11,400 bases of DNA from Gammaproteobacteria bacterium. GTDB taxonomy: Bacteria; Pseudomonadota; Gammaproteobacteria; S012-40. The notes under the pieces were generated by a model that was not told the DNA's origin, ran no database searches, and saw nothing but the letters and a program-made list of their open reading frames with translations. Position 1 is the first letter of the stretch. Each line of letters opens with the position of its first letter. Below, in pieces: positions 1 through 6,398 of this stretch. The stretch lies in NCBI GenBank assembly GCA_029857925.1, contig JAOUGF010000029.1, positions 1 to 11,400 on the forward strand, read 5' to 3'. A program made the position numbers and the translations under genes.

Positions 1-1566
1 CTTGTTTTACTCGCGGCAATCGTGGTGATGAACCAAGCACTGCATTGGATGACAACCGTGGCGGCCAACGGTCTTGGGTTGAGATTTGTCGGTCGTGTAC
101 GCAATGCGGCGATGATGAATTTGTTAGCGATCTCCTTTCCCGGCGCGGAGCGATTTAATAAGGGCGATTTGTTGGCGCGTTTGAGTCATGACATCAATAA
201 TGTGCAGCATTTGATGGTGGAGACACCGTTGTTTTTGTGGTCGCATCTGTTAACTCTCACAGTCTATAGCGCGATGTTATGGTGGTTGCACAGCCCCTTG
301 GCGCTGTTGGCGATGGCGTTAACGCCGCTTTTTTTGTTCCATCAGGCGCTATTTAATCCGTTTAAACGTCGTTTCGCGCAAGCGTTTCTGACGTATCACG
401 GCCGTTTGCTGGGGGTCGAAGATCAATCCATAGAAGACCTGCGAGGCATAAGCACATTTAATGCGGAAGCGCAGCGCGCCCAACAGCATCGCGATGCGTA
501 TGAGATCGCGCGCGCGTGGGCGATGAAAGAACGTCGTCTGGATGCGGCGTTTACCGCGACATTTTCCTTAGTGATCTATGGCAGCGGTTTGGCGATATTA
601 TTCGCAGGCCTGCACGCGGTGGAGGCGCAGACGTTGGCGATCGGCGCGTTACTCAGTTTTTTGTTGTACCTCGGTTATATGTCGGTGCCGGTACGCGGTT
701 TCGTGCAATTGTCTTTTCAAGCGCAAGCGGATGCGGCGGGCGCGGCGCGCGTATGGGAGATCATGTCTGCACCGGCGATGGTCGCTGATGAAGGTGACGG
801 CGCGATAGAAAATATTCGCGGTGCCATTTGGCTTGAAGATGTGCATTTTGGCTACGCCGAAACGCCGATATTTAGCCACGCAAGCGTACAAATCCCGGCG
901 GGCTCGACGGTTGCTGTGGTGGGTCCAAGTGGTGCGGGAAAATCTACGTTGGCGAAATTATTGTTAAGATTTTATGACCCTCAACGCGGCCGAATTCTAT
1001 TGGACGGTGTCGATATCCGCGATATTCCGCTGAAAGTGTTACGTCAATATGTAACGGTGGTTTGGCAGCAACCGTTGTTGTTTGATGGTAGTTTGCGAGA
1101 TAACCTCTTGTTGTCGCGGCCTGGCGCGAGCGACGCCGAGTTGATCGCAGTGTGTCAAGACGCGTATGCTTGGGAATTTGTTGCGCAGTGGCCACTGCAA
1201 TTGAATACCGTTATTGGTACTGGAGGTGTTGAATTGTCTGCGGGACAGTCGCAACGCATTGCGATCGCACAGGGCTTATTACGCAATGCGCCGGTACTCG
1301 TGTTAGACGAGCCCAGTTCCGCGCTCGATAGTGAGTCTGAACGTAAGGTTGTGCAAGCGTTGGCACGCTTGCGTCGGGGGCGTACAACGTTCATAATTGC
1401 GCATCGCTATTCCTCCGTGCGTAGCGCCGACAGTGTGATTTATCTGAATGGCGACGGCAGTACGCAACATGCCACGCACGAGGAATTGTTGCATACTCAC
1501 CCCGGCTATCGTGATGCGGTGCAGTGGCAGTTACAGTCGCCCGCGATAACAGCTACTACGGCATAG
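1..1566 (+). CDS. ABC exporter, fused permease-ATPase (5' truncated)
   Basis: An inner-membrane ABC exporter half-transporter with the membrane domain first and the ATPase domain second. The reading frame is open to the first base of the window, where the codons encode a hydrophobic stretch, so the GTG at 22 is not the true start and roughly 60-80 N-terminal residues are missing. Numbering from that GTG, residues 1-250 contain four or so membrane segments and residues 265-500 the nucleotide-binding domain. Visible motifs are Walker A GPSGAGKS (301-308), Q-loop Q349, signature LSAGQ (405-409), Walker B VLVLDE ending at E430, D-loop SALD (433-436) and switch H461. All catalytic residues are present; the signature has Ala in place of the usual second Gly. 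The substrate cannot be read from sequence; lipid, peptide and drug exporters all share this layout. A 49-nt gap separates it from the next co-directional gene, suggesting an operon. Confidence 0.93.
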   Translation, partial: LVLLAAIVVMNQALHWMTTVAANGLGLRFVGRVRNAAMMNLLAISFPGAERFNKGDLLARLSHDINNVQHLMVETPLFLWSHLLTLTVYSAMLWWLHSPLALLAMALTPLFLFHQALFNPFKRRFAQAFLTYHGRLLGVEDQSIEDLRGISTFNAEAQRAQQHRDAYEIARAWAMKERRLDAAFTATFSLVIYGSGLAILFAGLHAVEAQTLAIGALLSFLLYLGYMSVPVRGFVQLSFQAQADAAGAARVWEIMSAPAMVADEGDGAIENIRGAIWLEDVHFGYAETPIFSHASVQIPAGSTVAVVGPSGAGKSTLAKLLLRFYDPQRGRILLDGVDIRDIPLKVLRQYVTVVWQQPLLFDGSLRDNLLLSRPGASDAELIAVCQDAYAWEFVAQWPLQLNTVIGTGGVELSAGQSQRIAIAQGLLRNAPVLVLDEPSSALDSESERKVVQALARLRRGRTTFIIAHRYSSVRSADSVIYLNGDGSTQHATHEELLHTHPGYRDAVQWQLQSPAITATTA

Positions 1567-1591
1567 TTATTGCGTTTTGCGCCCCAACGAC

Positions 1592-1604
1592 GGAGGCGAT
1601 AGGA
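1592..1604 (+). promoter_or_regulatory. Purine-rich ribosome-binding region for the membrane protein gene
   Basis: GGAGG (1592-1596) and AGGA (1601-1604) lie before the tandem ATG codons at 1616 and 1619. The AGGA is 11 nt from the first ATG. The frame is also open back to a TTG at 1577, but that codon lies upstream of these motifs and would add a polar, non-membrane leader. I therefore prefer the ATG start. Confidence 0.5.
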
Positions 1605-1615
1605 TCACGAACCTT

Positions 1616-2440
1616 ATGATGGATCTGCTGAATAATCCTGCCTTTCAAGGGGGCGTCGCCCCGTTTCTCGTTGCGTTAGTTTGCGCATTATTGCTTTCTC
1701 GGCTCGGTTGGTTTTGGAGCGGATTGGCGATGATGGCCGGTTATTTTACGACGATCGCGCTCACCATCGGATTTACGCTTGCACCGCTTACATCTATGCG
1801 CAAAATCATTGTCATCGCATTTGTCGCAACGGTGATCGGTGTGTTACGCGATGCGTTGGCGTCGCGCGTGCAATGGTTGAGTTGGGTGGTCGCGGCCTTT
1901 GGCGCCTTCGCGGTGCTGTGGGTTATTTGGGTCGTGGTGGATCGCACGCCGGGCATGGATGGGGTGTTACTGGGATTAGGTGGCGTCGCTTATGGTGCAT
2001 GGATGGCCTATATGTACGATCATTTACGCGAGCATCGAGAACAAGTGGCGGTGGCCGCCAGCACGGGCGGCCTAACGACGGGGTTAGCTGCGTTGTTTGG
2101 TGCGTCGGCGTTGTTAGGGCAGATGGGTATAGGTTTGGGCATGGCGGCGTTGGCCAGTCTGGTGTCCTTCGCCGGGTTGCGTCGGGGGCATGCCGGCGCG
2201 GTGATGGCGGTACCCGCCGGGGTCATGATAGGCGTGATCGGATTCGCATCCGTCGTATATGCGAAATTACCCTGGTATTGTTTACCGATGCTGGCATTGG
2301 TGCCATTGTTTGGGCGCATGCATCCCCCACAAAGCTGGCCGACGTGGGTGCAAACACTGGTGTGGCTGGCGATTACCAGTGCGCCGGGTTTGGTGGCGGT
2401 TTATTTAACATGGTCGGCCGCAGGACCGGTGCCGATCTAG
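1616..2440 (+). CDS. Polytopic integral membrane protein of unknown function
   Basis: About 274 aa from the ATG at 1616 (the next codon is also ATG); a TTG at 1577 would add 13 residues. I do not recognise the family. The protein is almost entirely hydrophobic, with roughly nine or ten predicted membrane segments joined by short loops. A segment pair around residues 150-200 is rich in Gly, Ala and Leu, and a charged cytoplasmic-type loop (DHLREHREQ) falls near the middle. There are few histidines in the helices, so it does not look like the cytochrome b561 often found next to yceI. No catalytic motif, signal peptide or ATP-binding site is visible. It lies 49 nt after the ABC exporter gene and 47 nt before yceI on the same strand with no terminator between, so co-transcription is likely. 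A transporter-like or envelope role is possible but is inference only. Confidence 0.85.
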   Translation: MMDLLNNPAFQGGVAPFLVALVCALLLSRLGWFWSGLAMMAGYFTTIALTIGFTLAPLTSMRKIIVIAFVATVIGVLRDALASRVQWLSWVVAAFGAFAVLWVIWVVVDRTPGMDGVLLGLGGVAYGAWMAYMYDHLREHREQVAVAASTGGLTTGLAALFGASALLGQMGIGLGMAALASLVSFAGLRRGHAGAVMAVPAGVMIGVIGFASVVYAKLPWYCLPMLALVPLFGRMHPPQSWPTWVQTLVWLAITSAPGLVAVYLTWSAAGPVPI

Positions 2441-2487
2441 TCAGTTTGGTTTTTCCCCTCATTGTTAACCGTAAAAGGAGCAGTTCT

Positions 2488-3051
2488 ATGCGTAAGTTGA
2501 TACTCGTTGGTATGCTGGCGTCTCTACCTGTCGTGGCGTCCGCCGCGCCTGAGTTTTTCACGTTGGATCCAACCCATACCTATCCACATTTTGCGATTTC
2601 TCACTTAGGATTTTCCACGATGGACGGTCGTTTTGACCAAACCTCGGGCAAGGTGATGATAGATAGGGAAAACAAGACCGGCTCGGTAGAGGTCAAGATC
2701 GCTGCGGTGTCGGTAAGTACGGGTTTTCAAAAACGTGACGATCATTTGCGTTCGGCCGATTTTTTGAATGTGACCGAATTCCCCGATATCACTTACAAAT
2801 CCACCAAGGTGGCATTGAAGGATAAAGAGGCTACGGTGGAAGGTACACTGACGATGATGGGTGTCAGCAAGCCAGTGACATTGAAAGTTTCCGCGATAAA
2901 CTGTGGCGAAAATCCTATGAGCAAAAAGCACACCTGTGGTTTTCGCGCGGAAGGCAAAATCAAGCGTTCTGATTTCGGCATAAAATACGGTTTGCCCGCA
3001 GTCGGAGATGACATGGAATTATGGTTTGAGGCGGAAGGCCTGCGCGATTAA
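2488..3051 (+). CDS. yceI: YceI-family periplasmic protein
   Basis: A 187-aa secreted protein of the YceI family, whose members form a lipocalin-like beta-barrel that binds long polyisoprenoid or other amphiphilic lipids in the periplasm. Residues 1-19 are a Sec signal peptide: Met-Arg-Lys, a hydrophobic core and an Ala-Ser-Ala cleavage site. The mature part has the family hallmarks: an N-terminal LDPTHTYPHFAISHLGFS stretch (27-44), the FQKRDDHLRSADFLNV segment (80-95) followed by FPDITYKS (98-105), the LTMMGVSKPVTL strand pair (121-132), and a C-terminal RSDFGIKYGLPAVGDD segment (160-175). Cys139 and Cys150 bracket a loop and could form a disulfide. The ATG at 2488 is preceded by a strong AAGGAG at 2475-2480. 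Its length matches the family. The precise ligand is unknown here. Confidence 0.95.
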   Translation: MRKLILVGMLASLPVVASAAPEFFTLDPTHTYPHFAISHLGFSTMDGRFDQTSGKVMIDRENKTGSVEVKIAAVSVSTGFQKRDDHLRSADFLNVTEFPDITYKSTKVALKDKEATVEGTLTMMGVSKPVTLKVSAINCGENPMSKKHTCGFRAEGKIKRSDFGIKYGLPAVGDDMELWFEAEGLRD

Positions 3052-3075
3052 GTTCCATCTCGCGTTATTGACTGT

Positions 3076-3109
3076 AAAAACGGTGCCTTTCTTTCGGCGC
3101 CGTTTTTTT
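3076..3109. terminator. Intrinsic terminator, probably bidirectional
   Basis: The inverted repeat ACGGTGCC (3080-3087) and GGCGCCGT (3096-3103), with one G-T wobble and an 8-nt loop, is followed on the + strand by a run of seven T (3103-3109). On the opposite strand the A-run at 3076-3080 supplies a T-tract, so the same hairpin can stop transcription from both sides. It sits between yceI (+) and the nuclease gene (-), which converge here. The nuclease stop codon (3108-3110) lies within or beside the T-run. Confidence 0.88.
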
Positions 3110-6047
3110 ATTGCGACCACTGCACGCGCCTGCAAACACCGTTCAAGTCACAACGCGCGCAGGTGTGCGCGTCACCCCAGGCCGGAAGCGGTGCCTGGTT
3201 CGCGATCGCCTGATGCATTTGTTGTAAACGGTCAGACGTATACTGGGTGGCGGTTGCGAGGTCATCGCCTTCCAGCACGCGTTGACTCGCGACTTTTTCG
3301 TGATCTATTTGCAGGTATTCCACACGCTGAATTTGCGTAGGGTCTGCAAGTGCGAGCGCATAGTGTGTTAATTGTATCGCCTCGCCAGTGGAGATTTCGA
3401 GTGTACTTGGAATGCTACCGGTCTTGAAGTCGATGATGGCGAAGCCGGCCGCGTTGCGGTCTATGCGATCAAGTCGGCCGTCTATATCGCATGCGGGTTG
3501 CAATTCGCGCCTTAGTTTTTGTTCCATCGCGTGTACTTGCCACACTTGTGCACGTTGCCATTGCCAATCTATATACAGCGGTATGGCGTTGCGCCAGGCC
3601 GTCAGCCAACCGCGATGTTCAAAGTTGTCTTCCACGGCGTTGGCATAAAGTGCGTCTGCGATTAGCGTCAATAATTCAATCGCCGCCGGTTTTGTCGCAT
3701 CTTTATACGCACCACGCCAAGGTCCGGGCAGCCCGGGAAGCGCCTGATGAAAGGCATGTAGGCAACGATGGATTAACTCGCCTTGGTCGGCCTTAGACAT
3801 CACCTCGCGCACACGTTCGGGCCGTTCTAACCGCAGGCCATGGCGCGCAAAAAATTGGTAGGGGCAGTCGATGAGGTGTTGGTGGCTGCGTGCGGAATAG
3901 CGCGTGGGCCGCAAGGATTCAGGGAGTGATGGCGATGGCTGTGCGCTGGGGGGCGGGAGCGGAACGCGCGCGCACACTTCGCTTTGCGGGGCTAACGCCC
4001 ACGCGATTAACGATGGGTGATGCAGCGTGGCGGTGTAGGCCAAGCGATGAAAGGTCTCAATGCATTCCACCCAAGGGCTGATGATTGCATCGCCGGTTTG
4101 ATTTTGGTGCCAGGTCAGAAGGAGCCGCGGCGCTGCGTGCAGTGCGTGAAGAAAATGATAGAGACGTTGACCTTGGTGAGTGGCTGCGGTCGGCAGGCCC
4201 AATTCGAGGCGCACGCGTTGATTGAAAAAACTACTGTGTTCCGCAGCACCAGGTAATTTTTCCAAGGTTACGCCCGCCAGTATCAGACCGTCAAATGTGT
4301 GATACAGTGATTGCGCAAGGCCAAGCAATGTAACGCCTTGCAGCGTATGCGCTGGAATAAAATTGTAGCGTTCTATCGTGCGCCCAATGAGTGTGCGAAA
4401 CTCCGGCCATGTCAGGACGGTCGCGGGGGTGTTGGGGCGTAGCCAGGCCTGCAGTTCTTCCAAAACCCGCGCACCGGCGGCGTCGTTTTCCAATGCCGTA
4501 CGCGCGTGTAGCGTTTCCAATCCGTGCATTAATGCCGGAAGGTATTCACCGAGGGTGTGGCCTTTGTCGGTGCGACGTAGCGCGAGCAACGGCGCCGCCG
4601 CCTGCTGCAGCGTATCCAACAAACTTGCAATACCTAAATAGGTTTCTGATTCTTGATGGTGGACGCGTTGCAGACGTAAGTGTAGATGTTTGCGATAACG
4701 TTCTAAACCGCGATGTATGTTTTCATGGCGGATGATGTCGTGATCCAGTCGATAGGCGGCGGTTTGCCATGCCTCGCGCGCGGCGGCAGGGCCTACAAAC
4801 GGCGAATGCACTACATCTAACAGCGCGCTGAATTCGAAATCGTTTTCGATACATTCTAACCACCGTTCTAGCAACGCCGCTGCGCGCGTGGTGGAAAGCG
4901 CCCAGCCGGAATAATCGTTAAGTGTGATGCCGCTGCGTTCGAGTAACGCGCGTAAGCGCCGTGCGAGGTGACGGTCATCGGTGATGACGCATAGGTGTTG
5001 CAGACCTTCGGCACGCCATAGTCGGAGCTGTAATTCGATGGCGCGCGCCTCGAGTTCTGGGTTCGGTGCAGCGCATAATTGCACGCGACCCTGCAACGGA
5101 CTTTCGTTATATTCATACGCAAAGCGCTGCGCGCGTTCACGTAGTGAGGGGGTATGCTCGGGCGCGAAAGCGGCGTTCCAAAATGCGGTATAGGTGTTGT
5201 CTGAGGGCGGTGCCGGTGCCAGCAGGCGTTGCCAGAGGGGTAAGGGATTCGCGGAGGGCGGTGCATCCTCTTGGCCCTGACCAAGCAAAAATACCTCGGC
5301 GCGACCTTGTTGAGCCAATACCTCCACCCACTGTTGTTCCACACGACTCCAACGGGGGTCCGGCAATACAAAAAAACGCCATTGTGCATGGGTGGGCTGC
5401 AGGCATTGCGCGAGGCGCAATAAATACGCCGCATGGCTGTCAAGTGATTGCGTCGCCGCTAATTGCGTCTTGGACGCCTGCCACAACGTATGCACGAGGG
5501 TCGCCTCGCGTTCCAGACCGGGATGGGTGCGCAGTTGATCCCCGTAGGCGTTACGCAGCGCGTTTTCAAAGGCCTGCAACGATGCAGGGAGCTCACATTG
5601 ATACAAGGTCAGCTGTTCGAACAACCGCATTAAATCGCTCGCGATGGACCAGGGGTTTCCATGATTAAAAAGAGAGGGGTGCTGGCGTAGCGCTTCCACT
5701 AACAACAATTCGTGTGCTGCAAGAGGGACGGTGTTAGTGAGAGGGGGGGAGTGTTGCTCGACAAAGCCACGTAACGTATGGATAGTAAGGCCGACAAAGG
5801 CGCCGTTGCGCCCCGATTGTTGTAGGGTACGCACCAGTTGACGACGCAACGGGGTGGCGAGGCTGGTGTGGGGTACGATGACCGCCACGTCGCTCCAATT
5901 CGGGAGTTGCCCCCCGCAACGTGCCAATATTTGGCGCGCGAGCAGCGCAAGGCCGTTCTCACCTAGCGCGTGACGCCACCACGGTGGCGCGCCGTCAGCG
6001 TTGTAGGAGTTTGCGTTTATCGGGTTTGCCGTTCCATTCTTCGGCAT
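3108..6047 (-). CDS. AddB-like PD-(D/E)XK nuclease with Fe-S staple
   Basis: A 979-aa protein resembling the AddB-related 'probable DNA repair protein' family of proteobacteria (about 900 aa), expected to act in the cytoplasm on DNA ends in break repair. The N-terminal two thirds are a helicase-like scaffold; I find no GxxxxGK[ST] Walker A motif, so ATPase activity is unlikely. The C-terminal third is a RecB-type nuclease domain: GELIHRC with H760, GRLDRID with D860, then IIDFKTG with D873 and K875. Four cysteines, C728 and C963-x2-C966-x5-C972, match the spacing of the iron-sulfur staple in Bacillus AddB. The ATG at 6047 lies 53 nt inside the end of fdxA; the next usable start in frame (TTG at residue 41) would cut conserved-looking sequence, so I keep 6047 and infer translational coupling. 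No AddA/UvrD-like helicase gene is beside it. Confidence 0.87.
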   Translation of the reverse strand: MPKNGTANPINANSYNADGAPPWWRHALGENGLALLARQILARCGGQLPNWSDVAVIVPHTSLATPLRRQLVRTLQQSGRNGAFVGLTIHTLRGFVEQHSPPLTNTVPLAAHELLLVEALRQHPSLFNHGNPWSIASDLMRLFEQLTLYQCELPASLQAFENALRNAYGDQLRTHPGLEREATLVHTLWQASKTQLAATQSLDSHAAYLLRLAQCLQPTHAQWRFFVLPDPRWSRVEQQWVEVLAQQGRAEVFLLGQGQEDAPPSANPLPLWQRLLAPAPPSDNTYTAFWNAAFAPEHTPSLRERAQRFAYEYNESPLQGRVQLCAAPNPELEARAIELQLRLWRAEGLQHLCVITDDRHLARRLRALLERSGITLNDYSGWALSTTRAAALLERWLECIENDFEFSALLDVVHSPFVGPAAAREAWQTAAYRLDHDIIRHENIHRGLERYRKHLHLRLQRVHHQESETYLGIASLLDTLQQAAAPLLALRRTDKGHTLGEYLPALMHGLETLHARTALENDAAGARVLEELQAWLRPNTPATVLTWPEFRTLIGRTIERYNFIPAHTLQGVTLLGLAQSLYHTFDGLILAGVTLEKLPGAAEHSSFFNQRVRLELGLPTAATHQGQRLYHFLHALHAAPRLLLTWHQNQTGDAIISPWVECIETFHRLAYTATLHHPSLIAWALAPQSEVCARVPLPPPSAQPSPSLPESLRPTRYSARSHQHLIDCPYQFFARHGLRLERPERVREVMSKADQGELIHRCLHAFHQALPGLPGPWRGAYKDATKPAAIELLTLIADALYANAVEDNFEHRGWLTAWRNAIPLYIDWQWQRAQVWQVHAMEQKLRRELQPACDIDGRLDRIDRNAAGFAIIDFKTGSIPSTLEISTGEAIQLTHYALALADPTQIQRVEYLQIDHEKVASQRVLEGDDLATATQYTSDRLQQMHQAIANQAPLPAWGDAHTCARCDLNGVCRRVQWSQ

Positions 6048-6318
6048 CGGCAGGGGCCGCCTTTTTTTGCGTCAGTACGGGCCATAGTTTGGTCAATTCT
6101 TTGTTTAGCGCAATGAATTCTTCTTGACCGGCGGGTACGTCATCTTCAGACACGATGGCCTCTGCAGGGCATTCCGGTTCGCACAGCGTGCAGTCTATGC
6201 ATTCATCGGGGTCGATGACTAGAAAATTTGGGCCTTCGTGAAAACAATCCACAGGACAGACTTCAACGCAATCCATAAACTTGCATTTTATACAGTTTTC
6301 GGTGACAACGAATGTCAT
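5995..6318 (-). CDS. fdxA: 7Fe ferredoxin [3Fe-4S][4Fe-4S] (FdxA/FdI type)
   Basis: A 107-aa cytoplasmic electron carrier, almost the same length as Azotobacter vinelandii ferredoxin I and strongly similar to it throughout. Mapping the FdI ligands with a +1 offset gives C9, C17 and C50 for the [3Fe-4S] cluster and C21, C40, C43 and C46 for the [4Fe-4S] cluster; C12 and C25 correspond to the non-ligand cysteines of FdI. The C-terminal half carries the long acidic and helical extension typical of the family (SEDDVPAGQEEFIALN). The ATG at 6318 has GGAG at 6329-6332 on the same strand, 10 nt upstream. Its end overlaps the start of the AddB-like nuclease gene by 53 nt. In Pseudomonas fdxA lies next to mutS, so a DNA-repair neighbour is not unprecedented. 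Its physiological partner is unknown. Confidence 0.97.
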   Translation of the reverse strand: MTFVVTENCIKCKFMDCVEVCPVDCFHEGPNFLVIDPDECIDCTLCEPECPAEAIVSEDDVPAGQEEFIALNKELTKLWPVLTQKKAAPADAEEWNGKPDKRKLLQR

Positions 6319-6356
6319 GGGGTACGTGCTCCGCGACGCTACAGCAGTTTGAAGGC

Positions 6357-6379
6357 GGTTATTTTAACCTAAAAATAGG
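6357..6379. repeat. Two abutting short palindromes upstream of fdxA
   Basis: The 80-nt gap between the hydroxylase gene stop and fdxA contains GGTTATTTTAACC (6357-6369) and CCTAAAAATAGG (6368-6379). Each is an inverted repeat with an AT-rich centre, and they share two C bases. On the - strand the first includes TAAAAT, a possible -10 element about 43 nt before the fdxA start, but I see no convincing -35. This may be an operator and promoter for fdxA, or chance in an AT-rich spacer. Confidence 0.35.
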
Positions 6380-6398
6380 AAATGTTCCCGTTCCGCAG

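Noticed and set aside
1681..2487. A long open frame on the + strand running through the membrane protein gene and into yceI
   Set aside because: It is yceI's own frame extended upstream. The translated part is Arg/Cys/Gly-rich with no family signal, and yceI has its own strong ribosome-binding site, ATG and signal peptide at 2488.
4868..5443. A 191-codon open frame on the - strand within the nuclease gene
   Set aside because: Out of frame with the supported nuclease. The composition is rich in Arg, Pro, Cys and His, as expected of a shadow frame.
6062..6068. A run of seven A (on the - strand) in fdxA that might allow programmed frameshifting into the nuclease
   Set aside because: The nuclease frame is +1 relative to fdxA, whereas slippage on an A-run would typically give -1. 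The codons there simply encode Gln-Lys-Lys.
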